From the NCBI GenBank assembly GCA_019059635.1, contig JAGVRJ010000002.1, forward strand, positions 2,418,001 to 2,482,000: 64,000 nt of DNA. The letters run 5' to 3'. Positions 12,197 through 22,689 of the stretch are shown here, piece by piece. The notes under the pieces are model-generated. The model made no database searches, was not told the origin of the DNA, and saw only the letters and a program-made list of their open reading frames with translations. A program made the position numbers and the translations under genes. Every line of letters begins with the position of its first letter. The first letter of the stretch is position 1. Origin of the DNA: Proales similis (taxonomy: Eukaryota; Rotifera; Eurotatoria; Ploima; Proalidae).

Positions 12197-13319
12197 ATGA
12201 CAACCGCTGAATTCTACTGCTACAATAAGGGCTGTGGGAAAACGTTCCTGCAAACCGAGAACAAAGAAGGTAGCTTCCACACCAAGCATTCAAGCTTTCA
12301 AATGCCCACTGAGAAAGCAATATATTTGTCAAGATTCGTGCCAATTTCATCCAGGAGTTCCAGTTTTCCACGACGCACTCAAAGGATGGTCATGCTGCAA
12401 TAAAAAATCCACCGACTTTACTCAGTTTCTGAATATACCGGGCTGTACGAAAGGAGCTCATTCGAACGAGAAGCCAGCTCCGCCCCCGAAGCCCGAAAAG
12501 CCGGCCGAGACAGAAAGCGAGGTATTTGTCTACGAGGCTTTTAAGCCGCCTGAACCGACTCCGCGCCCAAAAGACGACGAGCCGATGGTTGAAATGCGTC
12601 GCACGATCGCCCCTTCTCTCACAGCTGCTTTAGAAAAGGCCAAAGAGACGAGCAAATCAGTCGAACAGAGTAATCATCTCTGAATTAGCTGCTCAGCTTA
12701 TTCCAGTTGACCGTTTTCAGATCTAAGTGAGGCAGGCTCAGTCCAAATCGGTACCTCATGTAAAAACGCCACTTGCCAGGCTTCGTATGCGGGCGAAGAG
12801 AGCAACTATGAAACTTGTGTGCATCATCCGGGCACAGCAGTTTTCCACGAGGGAATGAAATACTGGTCATGTTGCCAGAGGAAGACTTCGGACTTCAACT
12901 CCTTTCTCAACCAGGCCGGATGCACTGAAGGCAAGCATTTGTGGCTGAAAGAAAAAGTGAGCATTCTCAGTCTAGTCAGGCATTCTCTTTTGCGCAATTT
13001 TGACACAAACTGAACACAGAACGCGAGCGAAGAGAAAGTCGAGTGCCGTTTTGATCACCATCAAACAGGCGGCTTTGTTGTGGTGACGGTCTACGCCAAA
13101 AACTCAGTGCCCGAGAGGACAAGCGTGAAGGCCAACTCAGTCAAACTGGACATTGATATTGCCTTTGAAGCTGGCGCCAAGCTATTCAACAAGCAAATTG
13201 TACTGCACGGCGTCGTAGATCTCGACAAGAGTGTGGTGAACTTCTTTCAGAGCAAAGTAGAAATCAAACTCAAAAAGGCCGATCTGACCACCTGGCCTAG
13301 GCTTGAATTCAAGAGTTAA
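12197..13319 (+). CDS. CHORDC1: CHORDC1/morgana HSP90 co-chaperone
   Basis: Zinc-binding HSP90 partner related to plant RAR1, linked to centrosome and stress control. Four exons: 12197-12269, 12334-12669, 12721-12956, 13020-13319; introns 51-64 bases. Product 314 residues: first CHORD near residues 7-66 ([10 protein letters not shown], then [17 protein letters not shown] and GCTKG), second CHORD near 144-200 ([30 protein letters not shown]), then a CS domain ([17 protein letters not shown] to the end). The order and length match human CHORDC1 (332 residues). All cysteine and histidine ligands of both CHORDs are present. Confidence 0.96.
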
Positions 13320-13530
13320 AATAAAAACTGCCGCTCAAACTTGAACTATTTCTAATTCATCGCTGTTGGAGAAAATTTAAGAATCAAAGACAAACGACGA
13401 GCGAGCGCAGTTGAAAAATTATGCATTGCCGCTATGAAATTAATGCAGACTTGCTTCCTTGATTTCAAAATTTCAACAAAAAAAACGTTTCGGATGATTT
13501 GAGCCCTAAGCGCGATTCCGGTTGGATGAG

Positions 13531-15402
13531 ATGAGTCTTTGGTTGGGCGTTGGCAGTCTCCTTATGTTCTGGTCGCTGGTGTTTTTATTCAACAATTTTC
13601 TTCTCGAATTTCGTCTCACTTCGGCCGCGTATGCGAAGTTTCTCAGCAAGAATGGAATTTCAATCAGCCCAATCCAGATAAAACTGCACACGGTCAAATT
13701 GAATCGGCTTTTCATCAGAATCGCCAATTACAAGCCAAAAATTCTCCGCTTGTGGTTCAATCTGGGCGTTTGTGTCGGAGTTTTGGGCCAGGTTCTCTCG
13801 CTCGCTCTACTTGTCTACACCATAGTTGACTATTTCCGCGAAAAGCCAGTCACCCAACGACTAATGGTGCCAGTGGTAAGCCAACTACTCACTGCTTCTA
13901 CTCGATTTGGTTGAGCTCTCTCAAGCTTCCCGGAGTCAACGTGCCTAGAAATCAAATTTGGATGTATGTGTTGAGCTTGTTTATTAGCGGCGTAGTGCAC
14001 GAGTTCGGACACGCGATCGCGGCCAGCTTTGAACAAGTCAGAGTAAACGGGTTCGGCATGTTCTTCGCCATACTCTTTCCCGGTGCATATGTAGACTTGT
14101 GCAATGAGCACTTGACCCTTATTTCGCCTGTTCGTCAGCTCAGGTATCACATCTGAGCTCGTGCTTCTTTAATCCAATCCAAGTCAATTTAGCTCAATTG
14201 AGCTCGATTTAAAGGATCTTTTGCGCCGGCGTTTGGCATAATTTCGTGCTGGTTCTATTCACATTGGCTTGTCTCAGAGTTCAGCCTTTCATTGCCAGCG
14301 TGCTGTTCATCAAACAGCCGCATGTAGAGCAAGTGTTGCCCGTAAGTCTTTTATCGTTCGCAGCCGATAAATCCCCACTGCCTCTGACAAACAGTACTTT
14401 AAAGCAATCACCGCTGTACTCCGTTATACCGGTGGGCTCGGCAGTTGTTCTCATAGATAACTGTCAAGTGAATGACGCCTTCACGTTTTACAAATGTCTC
14501 TACCGCCTCAAATCTGAGCCAAGCTCTGGCTATTGTACACCACTGGACCAGCAGCTCAAACAGACCATACAAGACCAATGTAGGTTTGGTTTGACTTCAG
14601 AACTTTAATCCGAACTTAATCGAGAGTGCGTCTTCAGCTGACTGCTGCTCAGGAAATAAGAACATCAGTCTTTACTGTTTCGAAACAATTGGGTCACAGT
14701 CCCAGGTAATAGAATCATTTGTCTCATATTTTCCCAATCATCTTGTTCGAACTCTTGTGCGTCAATTAGGGTCGACAAGCAGGTTGTTTACTTGCTCGAT
14801 CAGTTTTACGCAATCCGGCATGTCGTATCGACTCAGAATGTGGCGTGAATGAGCTGTGTCTGAGACCAGTTGGAAATGAGAAGCAAAAACTCATAAAACT
14901 CGAACTCAGCCACATGAACGAGCCAATAATCTATCTCGGCGACCCGCTCGAAGTGGTCAGCACAGGTTGGTTTGCATAGCACCCATACACGCAGCTTCTG
15001 AAAATAATTTCATTGCGAGCTGTAGTCATCTACGACGATTGGATGGCTCGATTCAGTTTTGTGCCCAAATTCTTGGATCGAGATGTTCGTCTACTGCTCA
15101 AGTAGGCTCTTTCACACGCTCCGATTGTCAGATGTCTCGATTGAAGAGAAATTCTAACGAACAGATACATCGCGGCATTCAGCCTGGCCATCGGTCTACT
15201 CAATTTGGTGCCCTGTTTCGCGCTGGATGGCCAATTCATTCTTGCAGCCACCCTACAAATCACAAACAAACCCTACGAGCTGTTCGACTCTAATGCGCCA
15301 CGCAATACATTTCTTTACGCCTGTTTAATGATGCTGGGAAGCGGTTTGTTAGCGGTTAATCTCTTACTGGCGGTTATAAATCAATTTTCGACTTCGCTCT
15401 GA
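13531..15402 (+). CDS. MBTPS2: Membrane-bound site-2 protease (S2P)
   Basis: Intramembrane zinc protease that releases SREBP and ATF6 domains in the Golgi. Seven exons: 13531-13875, 13926-14143, 14215-14579, 14638-14705, 14770-14965, 15026-15101, 15165-15402; introns 50-71 bases; 501 residues (human 519). The zinc site HEFGH lies at about 140 in [18 protein letters not shown]. The second motif [12 protein letters not shown] near 437-448 supplies the third ligand (Asp). The cysteine-rich luminal segment (CCSGN to CRIDSECG) lies between them. The ATG at 13531 is used because frames upstream lack a better one. A 21-base stretch at 14342-14362 begins GTAAGT and ends CAG, but is read as coding. 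Confidence 0.95.
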
Positions 15403-15623
15403 TCTCCGCATGCATCAAGTGTGTTAGTGAACAAGCGATCAACATTCTGGTCAATAGGCGGCTTGTTTAGTCTTGTCTTCTCTTACGGTGTCGCTTTGAA
15501 CCTATTTAAGCGCCAAAAAAAATCTTTTTCTTTTCTTATTTATTAAGATTAATTGAATAAATAGCTAAAGAGCGGCGGATCACGGCTTTGATTTTAATTT
15601 ACATCTGCAACTCGTTACTCAAT
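15403..15623. terminator. Convergent 3' ends of MBTPS2 and the astacin gene
   Basis: TTTATT motifs (minus-strand AATAAA) around 15538 and a plus-strand AATAAA near 15556 lie within 20 bases of each other, so the two transcripts' 3' ends meet or overlap slightly. Confidence 0.55.
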
Positions 15624-16623
15624 CTATGAACAGTTATAGAATGTGCGCACTTCCTCGATGTCGGTTTCGCTCAGACCGCGTCGCTGGCCGATCTCGGCTC
15701 CGGCCTTGGCCGGCACGATGGTTGGTCTGCCGTTCTTGGAAAACGATGTCGGACCGTAGTGCATCACCGAGTCGTAATCGTAGGGCAAATGAAGCAAATC
15801 AACTTGGCTGACGCTGTATTTATTGAAATTGTGTTCGCGTCCATCCTGAATATTGTCGTAAACAATGGTGACATGCTCATCTCTGTCTGGTCTGGACTGC
15901 TCGTGCCAGAAGCCTGGATGCGAGATTTTTTTTAAATACTTGAAAATATAATAAAATCTCAAATTTGAATTAATTACCTAGAGCGTGCAAGAATTCGTGA
16001 GCAACAATTCCGCGGTTCATGCAGCCTGGGGTTTTAAGAGAAAGCTTCTGAGCGCCGGCGTAGCTTTGCATACCGACCTAGAGCGGTTGTTGAAATAGAG
16101 CCTTCCTGTCAACAGTCGAGTTTGAAATTACATATGACCAGCAGCCTGTGTCGTCGAATACTCGGATATACGTGGCCTCGTTGGTTCGTGGAACGAATCT
16201 AATGCAGTCTCGACCATTAATTCTGGTAGAGTCTTCTATGAGCTTCATGCCGGCCATGATCATGTCAAGTTGACTTTGGGCTACGAGCGAGCAGTAAAGT
16301 ATTGAATGAATTTAGTTTTCTGTACGGTCCGCTTACTGTAGGTCGAGTCGATCACATAAGGTACAACACCTGCCGGCCATTTTAATCGCGAAAGGGTCGG
16401 CTTTTGAGCTGCACCCTTCTCGGTGGAAATTCCCATAATGTCTCCTTCGAACAGGTCGCCTAATTTATTTGGTAGCAAATACGTCTTTTTTGTAAACTAT
16501 GGGGAAACAAGTCAGTCAAAGAGACGAAGATGTACCTTCTTCGGGACTGGGTTCATGTCGTGGAATGGTGTGGGCATGGCTCAATAGAGCCAAGGACAAG
16601 ACGGCGGCAATTATTCGGAGCAT
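15624..16623 (-). CDS. Secreted astacin-family metalloprotease
   Basis: Five exons on the minus strand: 16536-16623, 16337-16459, 16132-16280, 15978-16077, 15624-15913; introns 54-76 bases. Product 249 residues. Signal peptide (LRIIAAVLSLALLSHA), short propeptide with FEGDIMG (the conserved Asp is the expected zinc switch), then the catalytic domain only. The zinc signature HEFLHALGFWHE is complete and is split by an intron after HEFLHAL; the Met-turn is SVMHYG. Cysteines expected for the two disulfides (RDC, GCW, GCM, final YNC) are present. No EGF or CUB tail follows, so this is a minimal astacin, as in many digestive or hatching-type enzymes. The last intron-acceptor choice in exon 2 (after AAATTAG) is the only one that keeps frame. 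Confidence 0.93.
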
Positions 16624-17609
16624 GGCAGTTGGGCGCTTAGGTGTGAAACTGAAGCGAACAGCATTTGAAGCCAGACTTTATAGCTGTTCGAAGGCTCGAA
16701 GGGCGATGGCTCGAACGGAAGATAAAGGCATTTAAAAATAGCACATTCACTAAAATGGTAGCACACGGCATTGATGTGAACTCGGCCGATAGTTTTAAAT
16801 TTTGCTAAATTTGAATTCGGGACGGAGAGTAAGAGATAAGTGTGCAATCGTCTTTGACTTTGAGATATGAGAGACTATGTATAGACGAAATGCGGGCGTA
16901 TCGTTACCAAGCAAAAATCGACGCCGTTAATGTTCCATTTGTTGAGAATTGAAGCAGATGCGACTGTCGCACTTGTCGTGTGCCAGAAAAACTAGTTGGG
17001 AAGTGGAGTTTCATAAACAAGGCGAAATCACGCTGCCAATCGTGCGCTGCAGCGAGAGATCGAGCGGGCGAACTAATAAAGCCAAGAAAAGAGAACAACA
17101 GGCTTACACAGCAGCGAGCAAGCAGCCGTTTAATGGCTTAATTGAATCTGTATGAAGCCCGACGTGGCGTTGGCTTTATATCTCGGTCATCTCCATTGCA
17201 TTATAATTGATAGACCACTGTTTCTGTGGAAAACATACTTCCCTGTACCAATTAAGATTGTCCATACCGATCTGCGAGCGAGCCAAGCTCTAATCCGGAT
17301 GTTTTAAATTTCTGATTAAATTGATTAATTGGCAATTATGGCGCGCTTGGCAATCAATCTGCTTTATTGATGCAATGTGCGCCAATAGATGCACTTGTCA
17401 TCGCATATAAATAGTCGACAAGCAACAGCTGAAGGCACAACAGGTTGAACCACAAGCCAGCCAAGGTAACAGCTGCAAAAGAAACTAGCCCGCTTCTCAG
17501 GAGAGGATCAGTAACTAGCAAGCCTTTCTCATAATTTGCTCTCTTCCACTCATCCGGTGTCTCTAACCGCAATAAAGCAGAATTCTAGGTCGCGAAAAGT
17601 AGCTCAAAA
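16624..17609. promoter_or_regulatory. Upstream region shared by astacin (-) and homeobox gene (+)
   Basis: About 1 kb without a gene. A clear TATA box (ATATAAATA) lies at about 17405-17413, putting a plus-strand start near 17435 for the homeobox transcript; another TATA-like TTTATATC lies near 17174. On the astacin side the sequence within about 60 bases upstream of its start resembles a TATA-less or TTTATAGC-driven promoter (the plus strand has CTTTATAGC at 16677). Regulatory content otherwise unknown. Confidence 0.5.
17404..17414 (+). promoter_or_regulatory. TATA box of the homeobox gene
   Basis: CATATAAATAG, a near-consensus TATA box about 200 bases before the chosen ATG at 17610. Confidence 0.55.
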
Positions 17610-18417
17610 ATGATGGCCAGTGAAATGCAATTATCGCAACATTCTCTTGAATCATCGCCAATAAGACACAACCACAGCACACCTCAAAAGGCGGACGCAT
17701 CTCTGCCTGTGCACCAGTCCACGCCAGTCGGCGTCGTCGGCGAAAAGACCAAGCCACTGAGCATTACTCCTTTCCATTTAAGTTACAAATCGCCGCTGAC
17801 TACCAAGGCGAGAGTAAACTTCCACTCAGTCGACGATCTTGCCAAGCCGGAGCATTCTTCGTGCCCGGACGACTCGGGCTTGGGACATTCTGCTCAGATT
17901 ACGATGAGTATCGAACAAAGTCTCTCGCACGAGGTTACTGACAGTGACGAGTATGACTCGGACGAGAAAGAAAACCGAGAAGAGACCAAGGTGAGCGAAT
18001 AATTTGAATTTGTCGGCGTCTTTAACAATCACTCATTCAATTTCCTCGTAGGCGCGAGATGCATGCTCCAAAAAATATCGAACAACTTTTACCGAAGAGC
18101 AAAAACGTCAGTTGGACGTTCACTTCCACTTGAATCCCTATCCGGACCCAAAAGAAACTGAGCAGCTGTCAGCGCAGCTGCAATTGCCCGAAAATGTGAT
18201 CAAGGTCTGGTTTCAGAACAAACGCTCCCGTGACAAGCAGCGCAAGTTCAGCCGCGCGTCACGAGGATCCGCAAGCAAGCAGCAGTCGAGCAACAACTCA
18301 ACAAACAGCTCTATGTCTTATTCTCCGCTGGTCAGCAACTTGCAGTACTTGACTTCTACGTTCGGCTCTTATTATTGTGCGCTCGCGGCCGCACGCGCCA
18401 ACAGTACTGCCTATTGA
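17610..18417 (+). CDS. Divergent homeodomain transcription factor
   Basis: Two exons, 17610-17990 and 18052-18417 (61-base intron just before the homeodomain); 248 residues. The homeodomain spans about residues 133-192. It keeps F8 (RTTF), L16 and the recognition helix VIKVWFQNKRSRDKQ with W48, F49, Q50, N51 and R53. Position 52 is Lys instead of the usual Arg. The loop NPYPDP resembles PRD-like and some ANTP-like homeodomains, but I cannot place it in a named family. N-terminal part is serine-rich with an acidic run (DSDEYDSDEKEN) before the homeodomain; no paired, LIM or POU domain. A second in-frame Met follows directly (17613). Its 3' end converges on ACTR6. Confidence 0.9.
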
Positions 18418-18528
18418 TCGGTCGTTTTTATTCAAATTTGCATGTTTCTTTTCATTTTATTTTATATTTGCTGCGATCAAGATCGTCGTTTTTAGAAAAG
18501 CCCGCGATTGAATAAATTTTTTCACTAT
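18418..18528. terminator. Interleaved poly(A) signals of homeobox gene and ACTR6
   Basis: Plus-strand AATAAA at about 18510-18515, close to the ACTR6 stop. TTTATT (minus-strand AATAAA) at about 18427, 18455 and 18460, close to the homeobox stop. Each transcript must run across most of the 111-base gap, so the two 3' UTRs overlap. Confidence 0.65.
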
Positions 18529-20198
18529 TTAATTCAGATTGAATTTCTCTCGGCATATTTTGTGTCCATGCTCTTCGTAGACTTTGCGACTTACGCAAAG
18601 TGATTCGAACTCGTCGTTTTTCTCTGCCAGCAATTGGCCTCCCATCCAAGCGTGTTGAGCAGGCCGATCAGCTCTTATCACCCGTAGCTCGTAGCAATCG
18701 TCCACCAGACATCGAACGTCCTTGAGGCTGATTTGGCTGAGTGAAGAGAAACCTGTCAAGCGAATAACAACGCCGCACTTACATTCTTTGCCGGAAACCT
18801 TCAAAAGACGCGTTGCCTCCGACCAGCACCACGTTCCTATAAAGTCCGGCCCTCACGTCTTGTTGATTGATGGTCGCCGTCAATCAGAATTAAAAGTCAA
18901 CTGCCTCGTGCTTTTAATTACCTGGGCTGCAGTTCTCCACCGAATCGACTATGGCTTCACACACTCCCATTTGCTCAAGTTCAATGTCTGACGGATGGAA
19001 CAGGAGCTCTGGAATACAGAATCGTTCGTTGTTCAGTCGAAGTATCTTGAGCATGCTGTTTTGAAGCGTCAGCCAACATTGACAAGCACAAACTTTTCAA
19101 ACCTGTTCGTTTTCTTTGGGTTTGCCCGTCGACTCTTCTCTTGACTTGGCGTAGCCTTTCCTGATGTTGGAATAATCGGGCAGAACGTAGTCTCTAACAA
19201 TCGAATTCCTATCGTCTTTGAACCTTTTTTTTCCAAATGCTCACAGAACGGCAGCAGTTCAAGCAAGGTGAACGGTCAAGTTACGAAGCAGTTCTCATCG
19301 CGTCGTCGAATTTCTCGGCCACAAAACAGAGCTCTTCTTTGATTTGGCCCACAACATAAGTCTCGTCCATCATCATCAGCTGTCTGTAAGAGATGACCTC
19401 TTTCAAGTAGTTGGTCAAGTGCTTCCCGCCCACGTTTACACGCCTTAGGCCTTCGAGCATGACATTGCCGCGGAAGAATGGCACAATGTGCGTGAATGAG
19501 TAGCCAGAGTCGACCAACAAACAAAAGTCTTCTCTGGACTCCTTCAGATATTTGTATGCGCTCAGGGTGGGGCCTGTTTCGCCAGACCGTAACAAATGAA
19601 TAGAATTTGAGAGAAATTCAAGCTTGAAGGTCTACCGTTCGTTCTAATCAAGGCGTCGAAGCCAAACTCTTCAAACAAGACCTCTTGCATGCACTCTTGC
19701 GTGAACGAAAAGTTGAATATCGGCTCGGTAACAATCAATTGGGTGCTCGACGGATCGACCTTGAAAAGCAGAAACCGTCTGCTTGAACTCATGTGACCGG
19801 CTTTGCTGCGGCGATTGGTGTATTTACGTTGTGACTTTTGAAAAGCTGAAACCAGACTTGTCGTTGAATGTCCCAGTTAAGGAGAATTCCCTTCAAACTT
19901 GGCTCTAGAACGATGAATTCATTTGAAAAAGTGAACAGAGAGGCTTACTTTATGAAATGCCATGTTGAAGAAGAGGCCTGAAAAGTCCTTGCACCTTTCT
20001 AGCTCAACGCCGACGAATGTCTCGCGTCCACTCTTTGACTTGGCCACATAGTTGGCGCTCAGTCTTAAACCGATTCAAAGCTCAAGACCCAGAAAAGCCG
20101 AGTTGGAGTGAGAAAATTTTCACCGACTTGGGCTCATTGTCGATTGAGTAGCCCGACTTGCTGCAGTACGCTCCGTTATCTAAAACAAAGCGATTCAT
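18529..20198 (-). CDS. ACTR6: Actin-related protein 6
   Basis: Nuclear actin-related subunit of the SRCAP/SWR1 complex that deposits H2A.Z. Nine exons on minus: 20128-20198, 19949-20063, 19828-19890, 19636-19759, 19285-19573, 19103-19223, 18922-19045, 18783-18858, 18529-18727; 393 residues (human 396). Diagnostic stretches: FVLDNGAY at the N-terminus, LLNWDIQRQVW, VTEPIFNFSFTQECMQE, LLVDSGYSFTHIVP, VNVGGKHLTNYLKEVISY, VRDYVLPDY, EQILRLNNERF, NVVLVGGNASFEGFRQR, HAWMGGQLLAE. Junction phases match throughout. The first intron is odd: the frame demands a donor GTCGGT at 20127 rather than the better GTGAAA six bases later in the transcript. Confidence 0.94.
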
Positions 20199-20318
20199 CT
20201 AAACACAAGTAAAAGAAGCCACTGAAGCAGATTTGCACAAGTTTCATTCATCGATCTCAAAAGGCGTCTGATTAGGATTAAGGCAGCCCGATTAGGACGG
20301 TCCAGGAATTGAAATCGT

Positions 20319-21027
20319 TTATTTTAGAATGAGCTCTCTGTATATGTGAACGAGAACGTCCAGGCGGGGCTTGGTATGCTTGAAGAAACATTTTACGACG
20401 GGTTCACTCGACTCGGCTGAGTTGACAACCGCACAGAGTCGAGACTGCACATTGAACTTTATTGACAAGATGAGCGATTTGCTTAGGCGAGGAGTCGCAA
20501 TTTTTCTGTATTTACCATTGAGACAAACTCATTTATTACGGGCTGCTGCAGATTTTCTTTTGGGATGAACGTTTCGCGTGTGCTGCCGTTTTGAAATGCG
20601 ACAATCTCCTGAATTCCGAGAGACGGCAAGTAAATAAGCGTTTCTTAAATCACGCCAACAACAATTTCAGAACAAATTAAGATTCAAATCGACAAACAAA
20701 CAACAGACCATAGGCTACATGCTTGTCTTGACTCATTTTATAAATTAAGCTCATGATCAAATAAGCAAGCAAAAAGACATACGGGCTCTTCAATGCAATT
20801 CTTTTGTTTGAAAACAGTTGAAAAGAGTCCTCATAGGGCCAACTTACAGCCAAAATCCAGGCCAGAATGATTGAGAGAAGAAGAAAGGCGATTATTAGAG
20901 GCCAGTCGCTTTGGCACCGTTTAGTCGATCGCTGGAAAGAAACGCGGCACAAGCGAACTGATTCGCTGCGTACAACTCGAACGACTATCTTTTGCCGATC
21001 GCGGTTCAAACCCGAGAATTCCATCAT
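20319..21027 (-). CDS. PIGH: PIG-H, GPI-GlcNAc transferase subunit
   Basis: Subunit of the ER complex that makes GlcNAc-PI, the first step of GPI-anchor synthesis. Four exons on minus: 20848-21027, 20709-20787, 20516-20643, 20319-20456; introns 52-65 bases; 174 residues (human 188). A hydrophobic hairpin is split by intron 1 (LIIAFLLLSIILAWILA and YVFLLAYLIMSLIY). The PIG-H core follows: ETLIYLPSLGIQEIV, TFIPKENL, VINEF, then the C-terminal KPRLDVLVHIYREL. Two adjacent Met codons start the frame (21027 and 21024). It is divergent from the kinase-like gene at 21559. Confidence 0.92.
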
Positions 21028-21558
21028 TTGAACGCAGTTCGACGGTCAATTCAGCTTGTAGTACAACCCAGTCAGTTCTTTTAACTCAACATTTGGTCAC
21101 AAGTAATTTAACATAAACTGGGAAATCAAAGTGGACCGCCACTTTCAAAAATTTTAAAAGCGGCTTGTGTTGAGGATAAAGGGAATTTAAAGAAGTTTAG
21201 ATGACGACCGAGTTGGGGATTCGAATGTTCAAGGCATCTGCTAGTCACTCGGTTTTGTTCAGTTCGGTTCGCTTCGGTTTTGTTTGAATGCCGCTTGGCC
21301 TCTTAATTGGTGACTCTTCAAAAGAGGCCAAGAATGAGGCAGGGGCAGGCAAAAGCGAATGGGCCGCTCGCTAAATCAAAGAGTTAGGCAGAGAGGAGTG
21401 GGACGCGAGAGATTTGAAAGGCGCAAATCGAATTAGTCGGATTGAATTAGCGCCAGCGGCCGGCAATTGAGTGGAATTGTCGGCGCCTATTGAGTGCTTG
21501 TTGTCCGGTCGGCCTAATACCTTAAAAGCGAGAAAGCAGCCTACTAAATGAAAAAAAA
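21028..21558. promoter_or_regulatory. Upstream region shared by PIGH (-) and kinase-like gene (+)
   Basis: 531 bases with no gene. A weak TATA-like CCTTAAAAG lies near 21521, about 35-40 bases before the ATG at 21559, so the kinase-like mRNA may have a very short leader. Low-complexity TTCGGTTCGCTTCGG near 21250-21275. Confidence 0.35.
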
Positions 21559-22689
21559 ATGAAAGTTCTCTATTTGATTCAAGTCTGCTTATTCGCTTCT
21601 AGTCTATGTTTATCGTCGCGTAGTCAAGCAGGCAGGTCGAAAATTGCGGCGCCGTCTGAATTGGCGCGCACAATCGGCCGCATATTTTCATTCAATTCTC
21701 AAGACACTCACTATTTGAATGGCATATTTGACTTGAATGCTCTGCAGCTCATTTATCCCGGCGACCTTAACAAAGTGCACGCTCTCAGGCGATGCGTCCT
21801 GGGCAGCAAGCTAAAGCACAATGGGCAACTGGTGGCGATTAAAATTGAGTTCGATGAGGACGTTCGAGCCACCTACGATTCGACACAGAAGCTCGTTGAA
21901 TGCCACGGACGAATGAGGCTGGGCGGCGAGCCGGCCGAGCGGTTCGTGGCCAAACTTATGAACGGGCAGCCGCATTTCATTCGATTTCACGCTAACCTGA
22001 GTCGTGAGTTTAGAAATGCGAACGGTCGACTTGTGAACACATACGTGTACGAGCGGCTCGTGAACTCAATGAATCTGGACGAGGTGACCAGCCGTCTCCG
22101 TTCGAGCGGCGTAAGAAATCTCCAGATAGAGAAAGCAGTGCAAACACATTACTTTCAAATGTTGGATGCATTAGCTCGCTTGCTGGCCGAGGGCTATGTA
22201 TACACCGATTTCAAGCCACAAAACGCACTTGCCGACACGCTCAATCGAGAAGCCTATTTGATCGACCTAGAGTCCGTGGTTAGCGTCAAGTCGAAGTATG
22301 TTTGCCTACGAACGCCCGCATTTACGCCGCCGTTGTACGAAAACAGTGGCCAACTGCTGGCTCGGGACAGCCTGAGCAGAGAAGCGAGCAGCCGGTTTTT
22401 TAATGGCTCCTACTCGCATTTGGCTCACGACCGCATTCTCAGCTGGACTTTTTGCATTTCGGTCTACGCTTCTATTTGCCTGACCAACAACGCCATATTC
22501 AGTGCCGCGTTTCAGCATCGCTTCGAGTTTTGGGCTCGCGACAAATTTCCGTTCGTCACGTATTTCGGTTGCCCGGCTGGCCCCATAAGCAAAATAGGCA
22601 GAGACTTTCTCGATCAGTGTCTGGTCAAGAAACAGGATAAGCCGATATTCAGGCGCCTTAAAAGCCATCCGTGGTTCAGCCTGAAATAA
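21559..22689 (+). CDS. Secreted protein-kinase-like protein, intronless
   Basis: Family not identified. One uninterrupted exon of 376 residues. A signal peptide (VLYLIQVCLFASSLCLS) is followed by a divergent kinase fold. The ATP lysine motif is LVAIK (K95). The catalytic loop YTDFKPQN at 216-222 keeps Asp217 and Asn222 but replaces the HR of HRD. The metal site IDLES near 235-239 has DLE in place of DFG. A TPAFTPPLYE segment sits at the activation-loop/APE position, an F-helix-like DRILSW at 291, and a kinase-type end LKSHPWF. N-glycosylation sequons NLS and NGS and scattered cysteines fit passage through the secretory pathway. Active enzyme or pseudokinase cannot be decided. It is intronless, whereas most neighbours have many introns. 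AATAAA at about 22757. Confidence 0.7.
   Translation: MKVLYLIQVCLFASSLCLSSRSQAGRSKIAAPSELARTIGRIFSFNSQDTHYLNGIFDLNALQLIYPGDLNKVHALRRCVLGSKLKHNGQLVAIKIEFDEDVRATYDSTQKLVECHGRMRLGGEPAERFVAKLMNGQPHFIRFHANLSREFRNANGRLVNTYVYERLVNSMNLDEVTSRLRSSGVRNLQIEKAVQTHYFQMLDALARLLAEGYVYTDFKPQNALADTLNREAYLIDLESVVSVKSKYVCLRTPAFTPPLYENSGQLLARDSLSREASSRFFNGSYSHLAHDRILSWTFCISVYASICLTNNAIFSAAFQHRFEFWARDKFPFVTYFGCPAGPISKIGRDFLDQCLVKKQDKPIFRRLKSHPWFSLK

Noticed and set aside
14342-14362. 21-base candidate intron (GTAAGT...CAG) inside MBTPS2 exon 3
   Set aside because: Far below the local minimum of about 50 bases; the stretch is in frame and length of the S2P segment is acceptable when it is read as coding.
16478-16535. 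Frameshift in the astacin signal-peptide exon
   Set aside because: Disappears when the acceptor after AAATTAG (16460-16461) is used; GDLFEGD then follows the signal peptide in frame.
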